Source: Lentzea kentuckyensis
GTDB lineage: Bacteria; Actinomycetota; Actinomycetes; Mycobacteriales; Pseudonocardiaceae
Assembly: GCF_002150765.1 (NCBI RefSeq)
Contig: NZ_MUYM01000048.1
Span: forward strand, 60,445 to 118,097
Direction of reading: 5' to 3'
DNA: 57,653 nucleotides
Shown: positions 16,695-24,182 of the stretch, one piece after another
How the letters are laid out: the number at the start of each line of letters is the position of its first letter
How positions within the stretch are numbered: the first letter of the stretch is position 1
Notes under the pieces: generated by a model
Told to the model about the DNA's origin: nothing
The model's input: only the letters and a program-made list of their open reading frames with translations
Databases searched by the model: none
Translations under genes and position numbers: made by a program

Positions 16695-16744
16695 ATGCCC
16701 GATTGAGGTTAGACTCGACGTCACGCAATCAACGCGGAGGAAGA

Positions 16745-17518
16745 ATGACGGCATCAGGCCAGCGGCCGATCAGGAGTGCGCCCACAGCCCCGAGCTGGGT
16801 GCACCGGCCGATGAACCTGGCCGGCGCGGTCACCACCGAGCTCGTGGGGCGCATCGTGCGCGGTGATCATCCGCCCGGCACCTCGCTGCCGCCCGAGCCC
16901 GCGCTGTGCGAGTCGTTCTCGGTGAGCCGGACCGTGATCCGCGAAGCCGTGAAGGTCCTGCAGGAGAAGGGTCTGGTCCAGGTGCGCCAGGGCGCGGGCA
17001 CGATGGTCACCCCGCAGTCGACGTGGAACATGCTCGACGAGGTCGTGCTGGGGGCGGTGGTCGCCGAGGACGAGACGCTGGGCGTGCTGGACGACCTCGT
17101 GGTCACCCGCCGGCTGCTCGAGTCGGACATGGCCGAGGTCGCCGCACGCACCGCCGACGAGGCGACGGTCGAGGAGCTGCGCGCTCTCGTCGATCTCATG
17201 GACCAGGTGGTGGGCGATCCCGTCGCGTACCGGAAGCACGACCACGCGTTCCACGACACGATCATGCGGGCGTCCGGCAACCGGATCGCCAGAGGCGTGG
17301 TGCGCGCGCTGGAGAGTCAGGTCTTCAACACCGCCCGCTACACGGGCCGCACCGACCGCCGGCTGTGCGCGGCCTCGAACCAGGGCCACCGCGCCATCTG
17401 CGAACGCATCGCGGCGCACGACCCGGCCGGTGCCGCCGAGGCCATGTTCACCCACATCACCGAGGCCTGGCTGGTGCGCCGCAGCGACGCGGGAGAGCCC
17501 GGCAGGCTGGATCGCTAG
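16745..17518 (+). CDS. GntR-family regulator, FadR/FCD type
   Basis: Repressor of 257 residues. The winged helix reads LPPEPALCESFSVSRTVIREAVKVLQEKGLVQVRQGAG. The C-terminal FCD domain (ESDMAEVAA, HDHAFHDTIM, HRAICERIAAHD) holds the metal/ligand-binding histidines and aspartates. ATG 16745 has GGAGGAA upstream. It is divergent from the rhamnose-type importer operon with one strong palindrome between, so it probably controls that operon and itself in response to a sugar acid (inference). Confidence 0.92.
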   Translation: MTASGQRPIRSAPTAPSWVHRPMNLAGAVTTELVGRIVRGDHPPGTSLPPEPALCESFSVSRTVIREAVKVLQEKGLVQVRQGAGTMVTPQSTWNMLDEVVLGAVVAEDETLGVLDDLVVTRRLLESDMAEVAARTADEATVEELRALVDLMDQVVGDPVAYRKHDHAFHDTIMRASGNRIARGVVRALESQVFNTARYTGRTDRRLCAASNQGHRAICERIAAHDPAGAAEAMFTHITEAWLVRRSDAGEPGRLDR

Positions 17519-17550
17519 TAGGTTGTCGCGGCTTGGTTGTGCTCCCGGTT

Positions 17551-17605
17551 GTGGATGAAGGGACCCTTCATCCACCTCAGGTCGATGAAGGGTCCCTTCA
17601 TCCAC
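17551..17605. repeat. Double palindrome centred on CCTCAGG
   Basis: A 55-base nearly perfect inverted repeat made of two smaller palindromes, GTGGATGAAGGG-A-CCCTTCATCCAC and its mirror, joined at CCTCAGG. The same centre occurs in the unrelated 59-base palindrome at 51925-51983. It lies between two genes on the same strand and may terminate the GntR transcript or be a member of an extragenic palindromic repeat family. Confidence 0.7.
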
Positions 17606-17637
17606 GGGGCTCGACCACGGGCTACCGGCATACTCAC

Positions 17638-17670
17638 TTGACGGAGTGAGCGCTCACTCCGCACTATGGG
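17638..17670 (+). promoter_or_regulatory. TetR-controlled promoter with 20-bp operator
   Basis: TTGACG (17638-17643) and a TATGGG -10-like box (17665-17670) flank a perfect 20-bp palindrome, CGGAGTGAGCGCTCACTCCG (17642-17661). A bound repressor would fill the promoter spacer. The start codon at 17674 comes 3 bases after the -10-like box, so the transcript is likely leaderless or nearly so. Confidence 0.7.
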
Positions 17671-17673
17671 CGC

Positions 17674-18285
17674 ATGACACCAGCATCAGAAACCCGGCGA
17701 AGAGCGCCGGGCATGAGCGCCGAGGACCGGCGCGCCATGATCGTGCACGCCGTGCTGCCCCTCCTGATCGAGCACGGCGCGAACGTGACGAGCAGCCAGA
17801 TCGCCCGCGCCGCCGGCATCGGCGAGGGCACGATCTTCCGCGCGTTCAAGGACAAGGACGAGCTGTTCGACGCCTGCACGGCCGAGGCGCTGAGGCCCGA
17901 TCACGTGCTCGACGCGATCGCCGAGATCCCCGTCGACCAACCGCTGGCGGACCGGCTCGTCGAAGCCGCCGAAGCACTCGGCGCGCACCTCGAGCGGATG
18001 GGCGCGCTGATGGGCGCGCTGCACGCGTCCGGCCGGATCAAGCACCGCGACCCCGAACAGCGCCAGAAGAACAAGGGCGGGCGGCGTGAGTCGATGGCCG
18101 CCATTCGTGCCGCGATGGTCGACCTGTTCACGCCGGAGCAGGATCGGCTGCGGCTGCCGCCCGAGCAGCTCGCCGGCCTCTTCCTGACCTTGTTGTTCGG
18201 CGGCCGCCGGATGGCGTCGGACGACGCGCCCACCACGCGCCAGGTGGTCGACTTCTTCCTGCACGGCGCCGTGGAGGCCGGATGA
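17674..18285 (+). CDS. TetR-family regulator of the adjacent ABC exporter
   Basis: Repressor of 203 residues. HTH: MIVHAVLPLLIEHGANVTSSQIARAAG, then IGEGTIFRAFKDKDELF. The ligand domain is unremarkable and ends VDFFLHGAVEAG. ATG 17674 lies directly behind a promoter with a 20-bp palindromic operator, so autoregulation is likely. Its stop overlaps the ABC exporter start (ATGA). Such TetR-exporter pairs respond to exported compounds; the ligand is unknown. Confidence 0.92.
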   Translation: MTPASETRRRAPGMSAEDRRAMIVHAVLPLLIEHGANVTSSQIARAAGIGEGTIFRAFKDKDELFDACTAEALRPDHVLDAIAEIPVDQPLADRLVEAAEALGAHLERMGALMGALHASGRIKHRDPEQRQKNKGGRRESMAAIRAAMVDLFTPEQDRLRLPPEQLAGLFLTLLFGGRRMASDDAPTTRQVVDFFLHGAVEAG

Positions 18286-20252
18286 TGCCGGGCGGCGGGG
18301 GCGGCATCGAGTTCATGCTGGGCCGGCGCGGCCGCCGGCGCCGCGCCTCGACGGTGCCGGAGAGCGGGCTCACCGGACCGGTCGACATTCCCGAACCGAA
18401 GCCGGACGACGAACCGAAGGACCTGCGCTCCCGGCTGAAGCGCGCGAGGACGTCCGTGGCGGGCACCGTCCGCGGTCTGCCGAAGGTCGCGAAACTGACG
18501 TGGCAGGCCAGCCCGATCCTCACGATCCTCCTGGCGCTGATCACGCTGCTGTCGGGGCTCCTGCCGACCGTGACCGCGTACATCGCGAAGCTGCTGTTGG
18601 ACTCCGTCGTCGCGGCGATCCAGCACACCGGCACCACGCGTGACATCGCGAACATCGCCTTATTCCAGTTCGGCGTGCTCGCCGCGTCCGCGATCAGCAG
18701 CGCGCTGACGTCGATCGCGCAGTCGCTGCTGCAGGAACGCATGACACTGACCATCCGCCACCGGGTGATGGCGCACGCCAGCGAACTGCACCTCGCGTAC
18801 TTCGAGGGCTCGACGTCCTACGACATGCTGCGTCAGGCCGCACAGGAAGCGCCGACGCGGCCGTTGTCGATGATGAACTCCGCGCTGGGGCTCGTGCGGA
18901 CACTGATCACGTTCGGCAGCATGGTCGCGTTGCTCGTCTCGATCAGCCCGCTGCTGGCCCTGGTCGCGCTGGTGGCGCCGATCCCGGCGTTCATCTCGCA
19001 GTCGAGGTACGGCTCGCGCGCGTTCTGGCTGACCTTCATGATGTCGCCGATCAAGCGCCGGATGGACTACCTGTCCTCTTTGGTCACGACGGACACCTAC
19101 GCCAAGGAGACGAAGCTGTTCGGGCTCGGCCCGTACTTCGTCGACCGGTTCCGCCGGCTCGGCACCGTCTCCTACGAGCGGCAGCGGAAGCTGACGATCA
19201 ATCGCAACATCAGCTCGACCTCCTGGGGGCTGCTGAGCACGCTCGCGGGTTCGGCGATCACGTTGTACATCGCGCTGGAAGCGGTCGGCGGCCGGCTCAC
19301 GCTGGGCGACCTGGCGCTGTACACGGCCGCGGCGGCGTCCGTGCAGACGTCGGTGTCCGGGCTGTTCACGGCGTTTTCCGGGATGTACGAGAACAACCTC
19401 TACCTCGACACGCTGTACCGGTTCCTGGACACGAAGCCGGAGATCACCGCGCCGGCGGCACCACGACCGATGCCGTCCACAGTGGAGGGTCACATCGAGT
19501 TCGACTCGGTGACCTTCAGCTACCCCGGCGCCGAGGAGCCCGCGCTGGACGACGTGAGTTTCGAGATCCGGCCCGGCGAGACGGTGGCGGTGGTGGGCCG
19601 CAACGGCGCGGGCAAGTCGACGTTGTTCAAGCTCCTCTGCCGGCTCTACGACCCGACCGCCGGCCGCATCCTGCTCGACGGCGTCGACATCCGCGAGTAC
19701 GACCCGGTCGACCTGCGCACACGGATCAGCGCGATGTTCCAGGACTACGTGACGTACCAGGGCACAGCCGCGGAGAACATCGGCCTCGGCGACCTGGCGC
19801 GGCTCGAAGACCGCCCGCACATCGAGGACTCGGCCCGCCGCGCCGGTGCGGACGAGCGGATCGAACGACTCCCCCAGCGTTACGACAGCCCGCTCGGCCG
19901 CTGGTTCGACCAGGGCGTCAGCCTGTCGGGCGGTGAGTGGCAGAAGATCGCGCTGGCCAGGGCGTTCCAGCGGGAGGCGCCGATCCTCGTGCTCGACGAA
20001 CCGACCTCGGCGCTCGACGCACGGGCCGAGCACGACCTGTTCTCACGACTGCGGGAGCTGTCGGAAGGCCGGACGACCCTGTACATCTCGCACCGGTTCT
20101 CCACCGTGCGGCAGGCCGAGCGGATCTTGTTGCTGGAGCACGGAAAGGTCGCCGAATACGGGACGCACGAGGAGCTGATGGCCGCCAGGGCCGGGTACGC
20201 CGAGCTGTTCACGCTGCAGGCCCAGGCATACCTGGACGAGGTGCCGGGCTGA
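18282..20252 (+). CDS. ABC exporter, fused membrane and ATPase domains
   Basis: Half-transporter of 656 residues. A cytosolic basic N-terminus of about 85 residues (GRRGRRRR) precedes a six-helix type-1 exporter membrane domain. The ATPase domain has Walker A VGRNGAGKST, Q-loop MFQDYVTYQG, signature LSGGEWQK, Walker B ILVLDEPTSALD and switch ISHRFS; all are intact. It probably works as a homodimer. Export of a drug, lipid or natural product is typical of the family; the substrate is unknown. It is translationally coupled to the TetR gene. Confidence 0.92.
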   Translation: MMPGGGGGIEFMLGRRGRRRRASTVPESGLTGPVDIPEPKPDDEPKDLRSRLKRARTSVAGTVRGLPKVAKLTWQASPILTILLALITLLSGLLPTVTAYIAKLLLDSVVAAIQHTGTTRDIANIALFQFGVLAASAISSALTSIAQSLLQERMTLTIRHRVMAHASELHLAYFEGSTSYDMLRQAAQEAPTRPLSMMNSALGLVRTLITFGSMVALLVSISPLLALVALVAPIPAFISQSRYGSRAFWLTFMMSPIKRRMDYLSSLVTTDTYAKETKLFGLGPYFVDRFRRLGTVSYERQRKLTINRNISSTSWGLLSTLAGSAITLYIALEAVGGRLTLGDLALYTAAAASVQTSVSGLFTAFSGMYENNLYLDTLYRFLDTKPEITAPAAPRPMPSTVEGHIEFDSVTFSYPGAEEPALDDVSFEIRPGETVAVVGRNGAGKSTLFKLLCRLYDPTAGRILLDGVDIREYDPVDLRTRISAMFQDYVTYQGTAAENIGLGDLARLEDRPHIEDSARRAGADERIERLPQRYDSPLGRWFDQGVSLSGGEWQKIALARAFQREAPILVLDEPTSALDARAEHDLFSRLRELSEGRTTLYISHRFSTVRQAERILLLEHGKVAEYGTHEELMAARAGYAELFTLQAQAYLDEVPG

Positions 20253-20346
20253 GCCGTTTGCCACAGGTTCGCACCCGGTAACGCGACCGAACAGGCCAAC
20301 GACGTGTAGTGCACGAGACCTCCTCCACGATCCCCAGGAGGCACCA

Positions 20347-20802
20347 ATGCACGACGACGGCCTGAAGCTGGACGAGTTCTCCCTGAGCGTCGGCGACGCG
20401 GACAGCAGGCACGAACTTCCGCAGGATCCGAGCGGTGACACGCTGTCCGCGGAGGCGGCGGCGCTGTCACTCCTCGTTCGAGCCTGCCTGTTCGCGGAGA
20501 ACCACTTCGGCCTGCGCGTGGCCGAATGCGACGCACCCGGCGCGCCGAGCCGGTGGGGTCCTGTCCATCGGGTGCATGCGCCCGGCTCGTACCACTACAG
20601 CCATCGCGCCGCCGACATCTCGGGTACGGAGCAGGCGATGCGCAGATTCTGCGACTGGGCCCTGCGCACCCACCTGGGCGATCTGGCGGAGCTGATCCAC
20701 AACCCGGGAGCCTCGGTCAAGGGCGGCAAGAAGGTGCCGTCGTCGTTCTGGGGCGCCACGACCTGGGCCGCCCACCGCAACCACGTCCACCTCGCGATCT
20801 AA
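20347..20802 (+). CDS. Small M15-like peptidase candidate
   Basis: Protein of 151 residues without a signal peptide. It carries a metallopeptidase-like pattern: SYHYSHRAADISG (H83, H86, D90), resembling the SxHxxGxAxD zinc site of M15 D-Ala-D-Ala peptidases, and a C-terminal HRNHVHL (H146, H148) resembling the second zinc site. RWGPVHRVHAPG and the FWGAT segment are consistent with a small peptidoglycan-active domain. AGGAGG precedes the ATG, an excellent ribosome site. Cytosolic location is odd for a wall enzyme, so catalytic function is not certain. Confidence 0.6.
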   Translation: MHDDGLKLDEFSLSVGDADSRHELPQDPSGDTLSAEAAALSLLVRACLFAENHFGLRVAECDAPGAPSRWGPVHRVHAPGSYHYSHRAADISGTEQAMRRFCDWALRTHLGDLAELIHNPGASVKGGKKVPSSFWGATTWAAHRNHVHLAI

Positions 20803-20900
20803 GCAGCCCGCCGGAAGTCGTGTCCGGCCCCGATGGCGTCTGCAAGTACCACCAACTCAACATCAACAGGCACTTTGCTACTACCAACAAGGCCATTCAT
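20799..20900 (-). CDS. Possible 33-residue low-GC peptide
   Basis: Open frame starting MNGLVGSSKVPVDVELVV and ending GAGHDFRRAA. AAGGA lies six bases before the ATG. Its codons (for example GTT GAT GTT, GTA CTT GCA) are much AT-richer than the neighbours. It overlaps the end of the M15-like gene by four bases. It may be a recent insert, a gene remnant or chance. No function is recognised. Confidence 0.25.
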   Translation of the reverse strand: MNGLVGSSKVPVDVELVVLADAIGAGHDFRRAA

Positions 20901-20921
20901 CCACAGTCCTTGCAGACGCCA
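20834..20921. repeat. 13-bp inverted repeat pair
   Basis: TGGCGTCTGCAAG (20834-20846) and CTTGCAGACGCCA (20909-20921) are exact reverse complements 62 bases apart, inside the AT-richer patch that holds the small open frame. Confidence 0.55.
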
Positions 20922-20995
20922 CTCGGCACCAGCTGGCACGGATGTTCCGGACAGGAGTTCTGGCCAGGCGCTCAGTGCTGCGGAACAGCGCGACG

Positions 20996-21487
20996 CTAAC
21001 CCGTGATCACCCCGTCGCGCCGCTCGGCCCGTTCCCACAGCCAGCCGAAGCGGTCGATCCGCCACAGCTGCGGCACGACCAGCAACGTCGTCCCGAAGAT
21101 CGTCGGCCACACGTCGAGCCGCACCAGTCCCCAGACCATGAGGCCGACCCCGGCGAGGCCGAGCACCACCAGAATCCTCAGCACGACAAGGTGATGCGGC
21201 GGCACCAGCGACTTGTCGCGCACCCACTCGTGCTCGCCGTAGATGCCCCGGGCGACCCAGCCGCGCGGCTCGACCGGCGGGAACGCCGAAGGGTTCACGA
21301 ACAGCCACGCGACCACGGCCGCGATCGGCACCAGGCACCACCAGCCGATCCACGTGCGGCTCCAGATCGCCAGCAGCATCAACGGAATCGCGGCGAACCG
21401 CGTCCACACGCTCCACGGGTTCGCGTGCCGCCGCCAGGCTTCCTCGTCCATCCGGAACGCCTTGGCCACCGCTTCCTTCAGATCCAT
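20996..21487 (-). CDS. DUF6653-like membrane protein
   Basis: Protein of 163 residues with a conserved-looking start (AFRMDEEAWRRHANPWSVWTRF) and about four membrane segments (IPLMLLAIW, WCLVPIAAVVAWLFV, LRILVVLGLAGVGLMVWGLV, TIFGTTLLVVPQLW). The start motif matches what I recall of the DUF6653 family, whose function is unknown. GGGGAG lies about 9 bases before ATG 21487. The decayed TetR gene just upstream on the same strand may once have been its operon partner. Confidence 0.75.
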   Translation of the reverse strand: MDLKEAVAKAFRMDEEAWRRHANPWSVWTRFAAIPLMLLAIWSRTWIGWWCLVPIAAVVAWLFVNPSAFPPVEPRGWVARGIYGEHEWVRDKSLVPPHHLVVLRILVVLGLAGVGLMVWGLVRLDVWPTIFGTTLLVVPQLWRIDRFGWLWERAERRDGVITG

Positions 21488-21530
21488 TGTGGATGCTCCC
21501 CGATCTCTTCCATATCCCCATGTGTGACGA

Positions 21531-21771
21531 TCAACGCCCGTCCACCGCCGTGAACGCCCTGAGCCAGCGGTCGTCGGTGAACAGCCCGCCGGTGAGCATC
21601 TCCAGTCCGGCTCGTGCGCCACGTACGGCCATGGCGGTCTCGGCCGGATCCCCGCCGACCAACCGGCCGCACGGAGCTGCCCGCGACGCCGTCGACGCCG
21701 TCGACGCCGAAGCGCGCCAGTGCCGCGTCCCGGATGCGAGCTCGCGCACTGAGGTCAGAGGCTGAACGCAT
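21531..21771 (-). pseudogene. Decayed TetR regulator
   Basis: From ATG 21771 the minus strand reads a TetR-like first helix, ARIRDAALARFGVDGVDG, but then loses the HTH. A second frame continues as GGDPAETAMAVRGARAG and LFTDDRWLRAFTAVDGR up to a stop at 21531, which looks like a TetR C-terminus. A large internal deletion with frame change explains both pieces. Only about 80 codons remain out of about 190. The long palindrome at its 5' end is still intact. Confidence 0.55.
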
Positions 21772-21797
21772 GTTCAGAGTATTGAACATGCGTTCAG
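21762..21797. promoter_or_regulatory. 36-bp TetR-type operator
   Basis: Two perfect 15-bp arms, CTGAACGCATGTTCA (21762-21776) and TGAACATGCGTTCAG (21783-21797), with six bases between. It covers the start of the decayed TetR gene; each arm also contains the sub-palindrome TGAACRYRTTCA-like core, typical of paired TetR dimers. Confidence 0.65.
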
Positions 21798-21879
21798 CGA
21801 TGCGCAAGTGGCAGCTCGGGACGAAGGTGAGCCGCCTTGACACCGCCGCGGAGGCCACGAAAACTGACCGCGCTTTGAA

Positions 21880-21893
21880 TGTGAACGCTAACA
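21880..21893. promoter_or_regulatory. LacI-type operator, copy 3
   Basis: TGTGAACGCTAACA, one base from TGTTAACGCTAACA, 14 bases before the start codon of the surface protein. It would block initiation or early elongation. Confidence 0.6.
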
Positions 21894-21907
21894 ACGGAGT
21901 CCCCCAC

Positions 21908-24157
21908 GTGCGCGCACGGCATGACGGCTGCTCGGTTTCGGCAGTGGTGACCGCGGTTCTCCTCGCCGCCCTCTGTTCACCGAGTGCGGTCGCGCAACCC
22001 GGTGGCAGAGACGTCACCGCCGACATCCGGGCGAACCGGAACGTGACGCTCAGCGGGGACGCTGTCGTGCGACTGCCCGGTGGCGTCACCACCTACACGG
22101 GTGTGATCACCGGCGAGGGAACCTTCACCGTCGGCGGGACCGGCACCCTGGTGCTGGTCAAGAACAGCGACTTCGCGCTGCCGAGCGGCCGCCGCCGGCA
22201 GAAGGTCGTCACCGCGGGCGGCAACCACCCGGTCAACAGGATCGAGAACCCCGACCCGCCCGCCGTGATCGTGCAACGCGGCGCGACCCTCCAGTACGGC
22301 GACGGGTCGGGCGCCGACGGCTCCATCGCACATGTCACCCAGGTGCCCGAACTGGCGCTGAACACGCTCAACCACCAGGTCGACGGCGCCCTGGACCTGG
22401 CGCTGCGCCGGCGGCTGAACCTGGGTGTCATCAGCGGGTCCGGCCTCGTCAAGCAACGGAGGGGCACCTGGCCCGGCATCGATCTGCCGGGCACGCACCC
22501 GTTCACGGGCACGCTCTACGTCGGCACGGGCGCGGACTACGGCAGCCTGCACTACCTGACCGCCCTGCCGCACGTGCGCAAGGTGGTCAACCAGGGCTCG
22601 TTCATCCACAACGCGCCGGACAAGGAGGTGATCACCGACGCCGCCGACATCTACTCGCAGTACTACGGCAACGACATCAACTTCCACACCTGGGGCTCCG
22701 GCGTGGTGCGGATGTCGGGCGTGTACAGCTGGTCGGACAACGGATCGGACACCGACCCCGCGCTCAGCGACCCGGCCAGGAACTTCGCCACCGTGCCGCA
22801 CCGCGACAACAAGCGCGGTATCAACATCGAAGGCGCCACGGTGACCTGGGGCGACGGCACGAACAACCGCTTCTTCCTGCCTGGCAACGAGAACACCGTC
22901 TACATCAACATGCACGCGGAGGGCAACGGCACCCGCAGCATGCTGACGTTCGACTACAACGGTCCGGTCACCCTGGACGCGCCCATCTCGGGCGGCAAGT
23001 ACCACGACACGATGGCGGACGTGGGTCGCGGCGGTGTCGTCATCGCGCCGACCCCCGGCAACGCGGTCACCTTCACCGCGCCGCAGAACTACGACGGTGA
23101 CACGACGATCGGTGCCGGCGCCTCGCTGCGGCTGGGCGACGGCAGCCCGCAGGGCGACAGCTCGCTGCTGCGCACCGGCAAGATCGTCGACAACGGCGAG
23201 CTGATCACGCAGAACGCCACCCAAGGCGTCGAGCTCGCCCGGATCAGCGGCACGGGTTCGGTGACGCAGGCCGGTCCGGCCGTCACCACCCTGACCGGTG
23301 GCCTCACCTACACCGGCAGGACGACGGTGCGGGCGGGCACGCTCGCGGTCACCGGCGGCACCCTCGCCGCGAGCGCGGCGGTCGACCTGCCGGCGACCGG
23401 GGCGACGCTGGACCTCACCAAGGCCGGTGACCAGACGATCAACAACCTCTCCGGTGTCCAGGGCAGCACGGTGACGGCCGGCCGTGCCCTCACCGTCCAC
23501 GCCGCGACCGCCACGACGTTCGGCGGCACCATCACCGCGGCCGGCGGCGTCACCAAGACCGGCCCCGAAACGCTCACCCTCACCGGTTCGCACACGACGC
23601 CGGACGTCCCCTGGTCCGTCCGGGAGGGAACGGTCGCGCTGACCGGGTCCGTCCAGGCGCGGCAGCTCACCGTGGAGCCCTCGGGCACGTTGCGGGCCAC
23701 CGGCACCGTGGAGGGCTTGCTGGACAACGCCGGAAAGGTCGCCGCCGACGGACTGACCGTGCGCGGCGCCTACACCCAACGGCCCGGGGCGCGGCTGAGC
23801 GCGACCCGGATGAGCGTCACCGGCGCGGTGACACTCGCGGGCACCTTCGAGCCAGACGCCGCGCACGGACCTGGCGTCATCATCGACAACCAAGGCACCG
23901 GCCAGATCAGCGGCACCTTCGACGGCCTGCCCGAGGGCGCCGCGGTCGGTGGGCTTCACCTCACCTACCGCGGCGGTGACGGCAACGACGTTGCGCTGAC
24001 GGGCGATTCCGTTGCGACAGGGCAGGACGCCACCTCATCGCCGGCCGCGGTCCTGTCGAGCTTCTGGCCGTGGTGGTGGCTTTCCGCGGCCGGTGTGCTC
24101 GCCGTACTCGTGGTCCTCGTGTTCCTGCTGCGCAGGCGGTCGGCGAACCGGGCCTGA
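21908..24157 (+). CDS. Cell-surface protein with autotransporter-type beta-strand repeats
   Basis: Protein of 749 residues. Signal peptide (VVTAVLLAALCSPSAVA), then a long repetitive beta-helical region with autotransporter-associated-repeat motifs (YTGVITGEGTFTVGGTGTL, GGLTYTGRTTVRAGTLAVTGG, GGVTKTGPETLTLTGSH). The C-terminus has one membrane helix (WWWLSAAGVLAVLVVLVFLL) and the basic tail RRRSANRA. There is no outer-membrane barrel, so it is a wall-spanning, membrane-anchored surface protein. GTG 21908 has CGGAG upstream. It shares a LacI-type operator with the arabinan genes and is convergent with GH127, so it may bind or handle arabinan at the surface (inference). A glycosidase or lyase activity cannot be excluded. 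Confidence 0.8.
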   Translation: MRARHDGCSVSAVVTAVLLAALCSPSAVAQPGGRDVTADIRANRNVTLSGDAVVRLPGGVTTYTGVITGEGTFTVGGTGTLVLVKNSDFALPSGRRRQKVVTAGGNHPVNRIENPDPPAVIVQRGATLQYGDGSGADGSIAHVTQVPELALNTLNHQVDGALDLALRRRLNLGVISGSGLVKQRRGTWPGIDLPGTHPFTGTLYVGTGADYGSLHYLTALPHVRKVVNQGSFIHNAPDKEVITDAADIYSQYYGNDINFHTWGSGVVRMSGVYSWSDNGSDTDPALSDPARNFATVPHRDNKRGINIEGATVTWGDGTNNRFFLPGNENTVYINMHAEGNGTRSMLTFDYNGPVTLDAPISGGKYHDTMADVGRGGVVIAPTPGNAVTFTAPQNYDGDTTIGAGASLRLGDGSPQGDSSLLRTGKIVDNGELITQNATQGVELARISGTGSVTQAGPAVTTLTGGLTYTGRTTVRAGTLAVTGGTLAASAAVDLPATGATLDLTKAGDQTINNLSGVQGSTVTAGRALTVHAATATTFGGTITAAGGVTKTGPETLTLTGSHTTPDVPWSVREGTVALTGSVQARQLTVEPSGTLRATGTVEGLLDNAGKVAADGLTVRGAYTQRPGARLSATRMSVTGAVTLAGTFEPDAAHGPGVIIDNQGTGQISGTFDGLPEGAAVGGLHLTYRGGDGNDVALTGDSVATGQDATSSPAAVLSSFWPWWWLSAAGVLAVLVVLVFLLRRRSANRA

Positions 24158-24164
24158 GCCCGGT
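24147..24164. terminator. Short terminator-like hairpin
   Basis: ACCGGGC and GCCCGGT form a 7-bp stem whose four-base loop CTGA contains the stop codon of the surface-protein gene; the convergent GH127 gene ends 19 bases later. Confidence 0.4.
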
Positions 24165-24182
24165 CCGCCGGCGTCTACGGGA

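Noticed and set aside
15323..16744. Upstream extension of the GntR frame (plus strand)
   Set aside because: It is antisense to the sugar-binding lipoprotein; GGAGGAA before ATG 16745 sets the start.
17551..17605. CRISPR-like short repeats
   Set aside because: The repeated units are self-complementary, only two in number and have no variable spacers or cas genes nearby.
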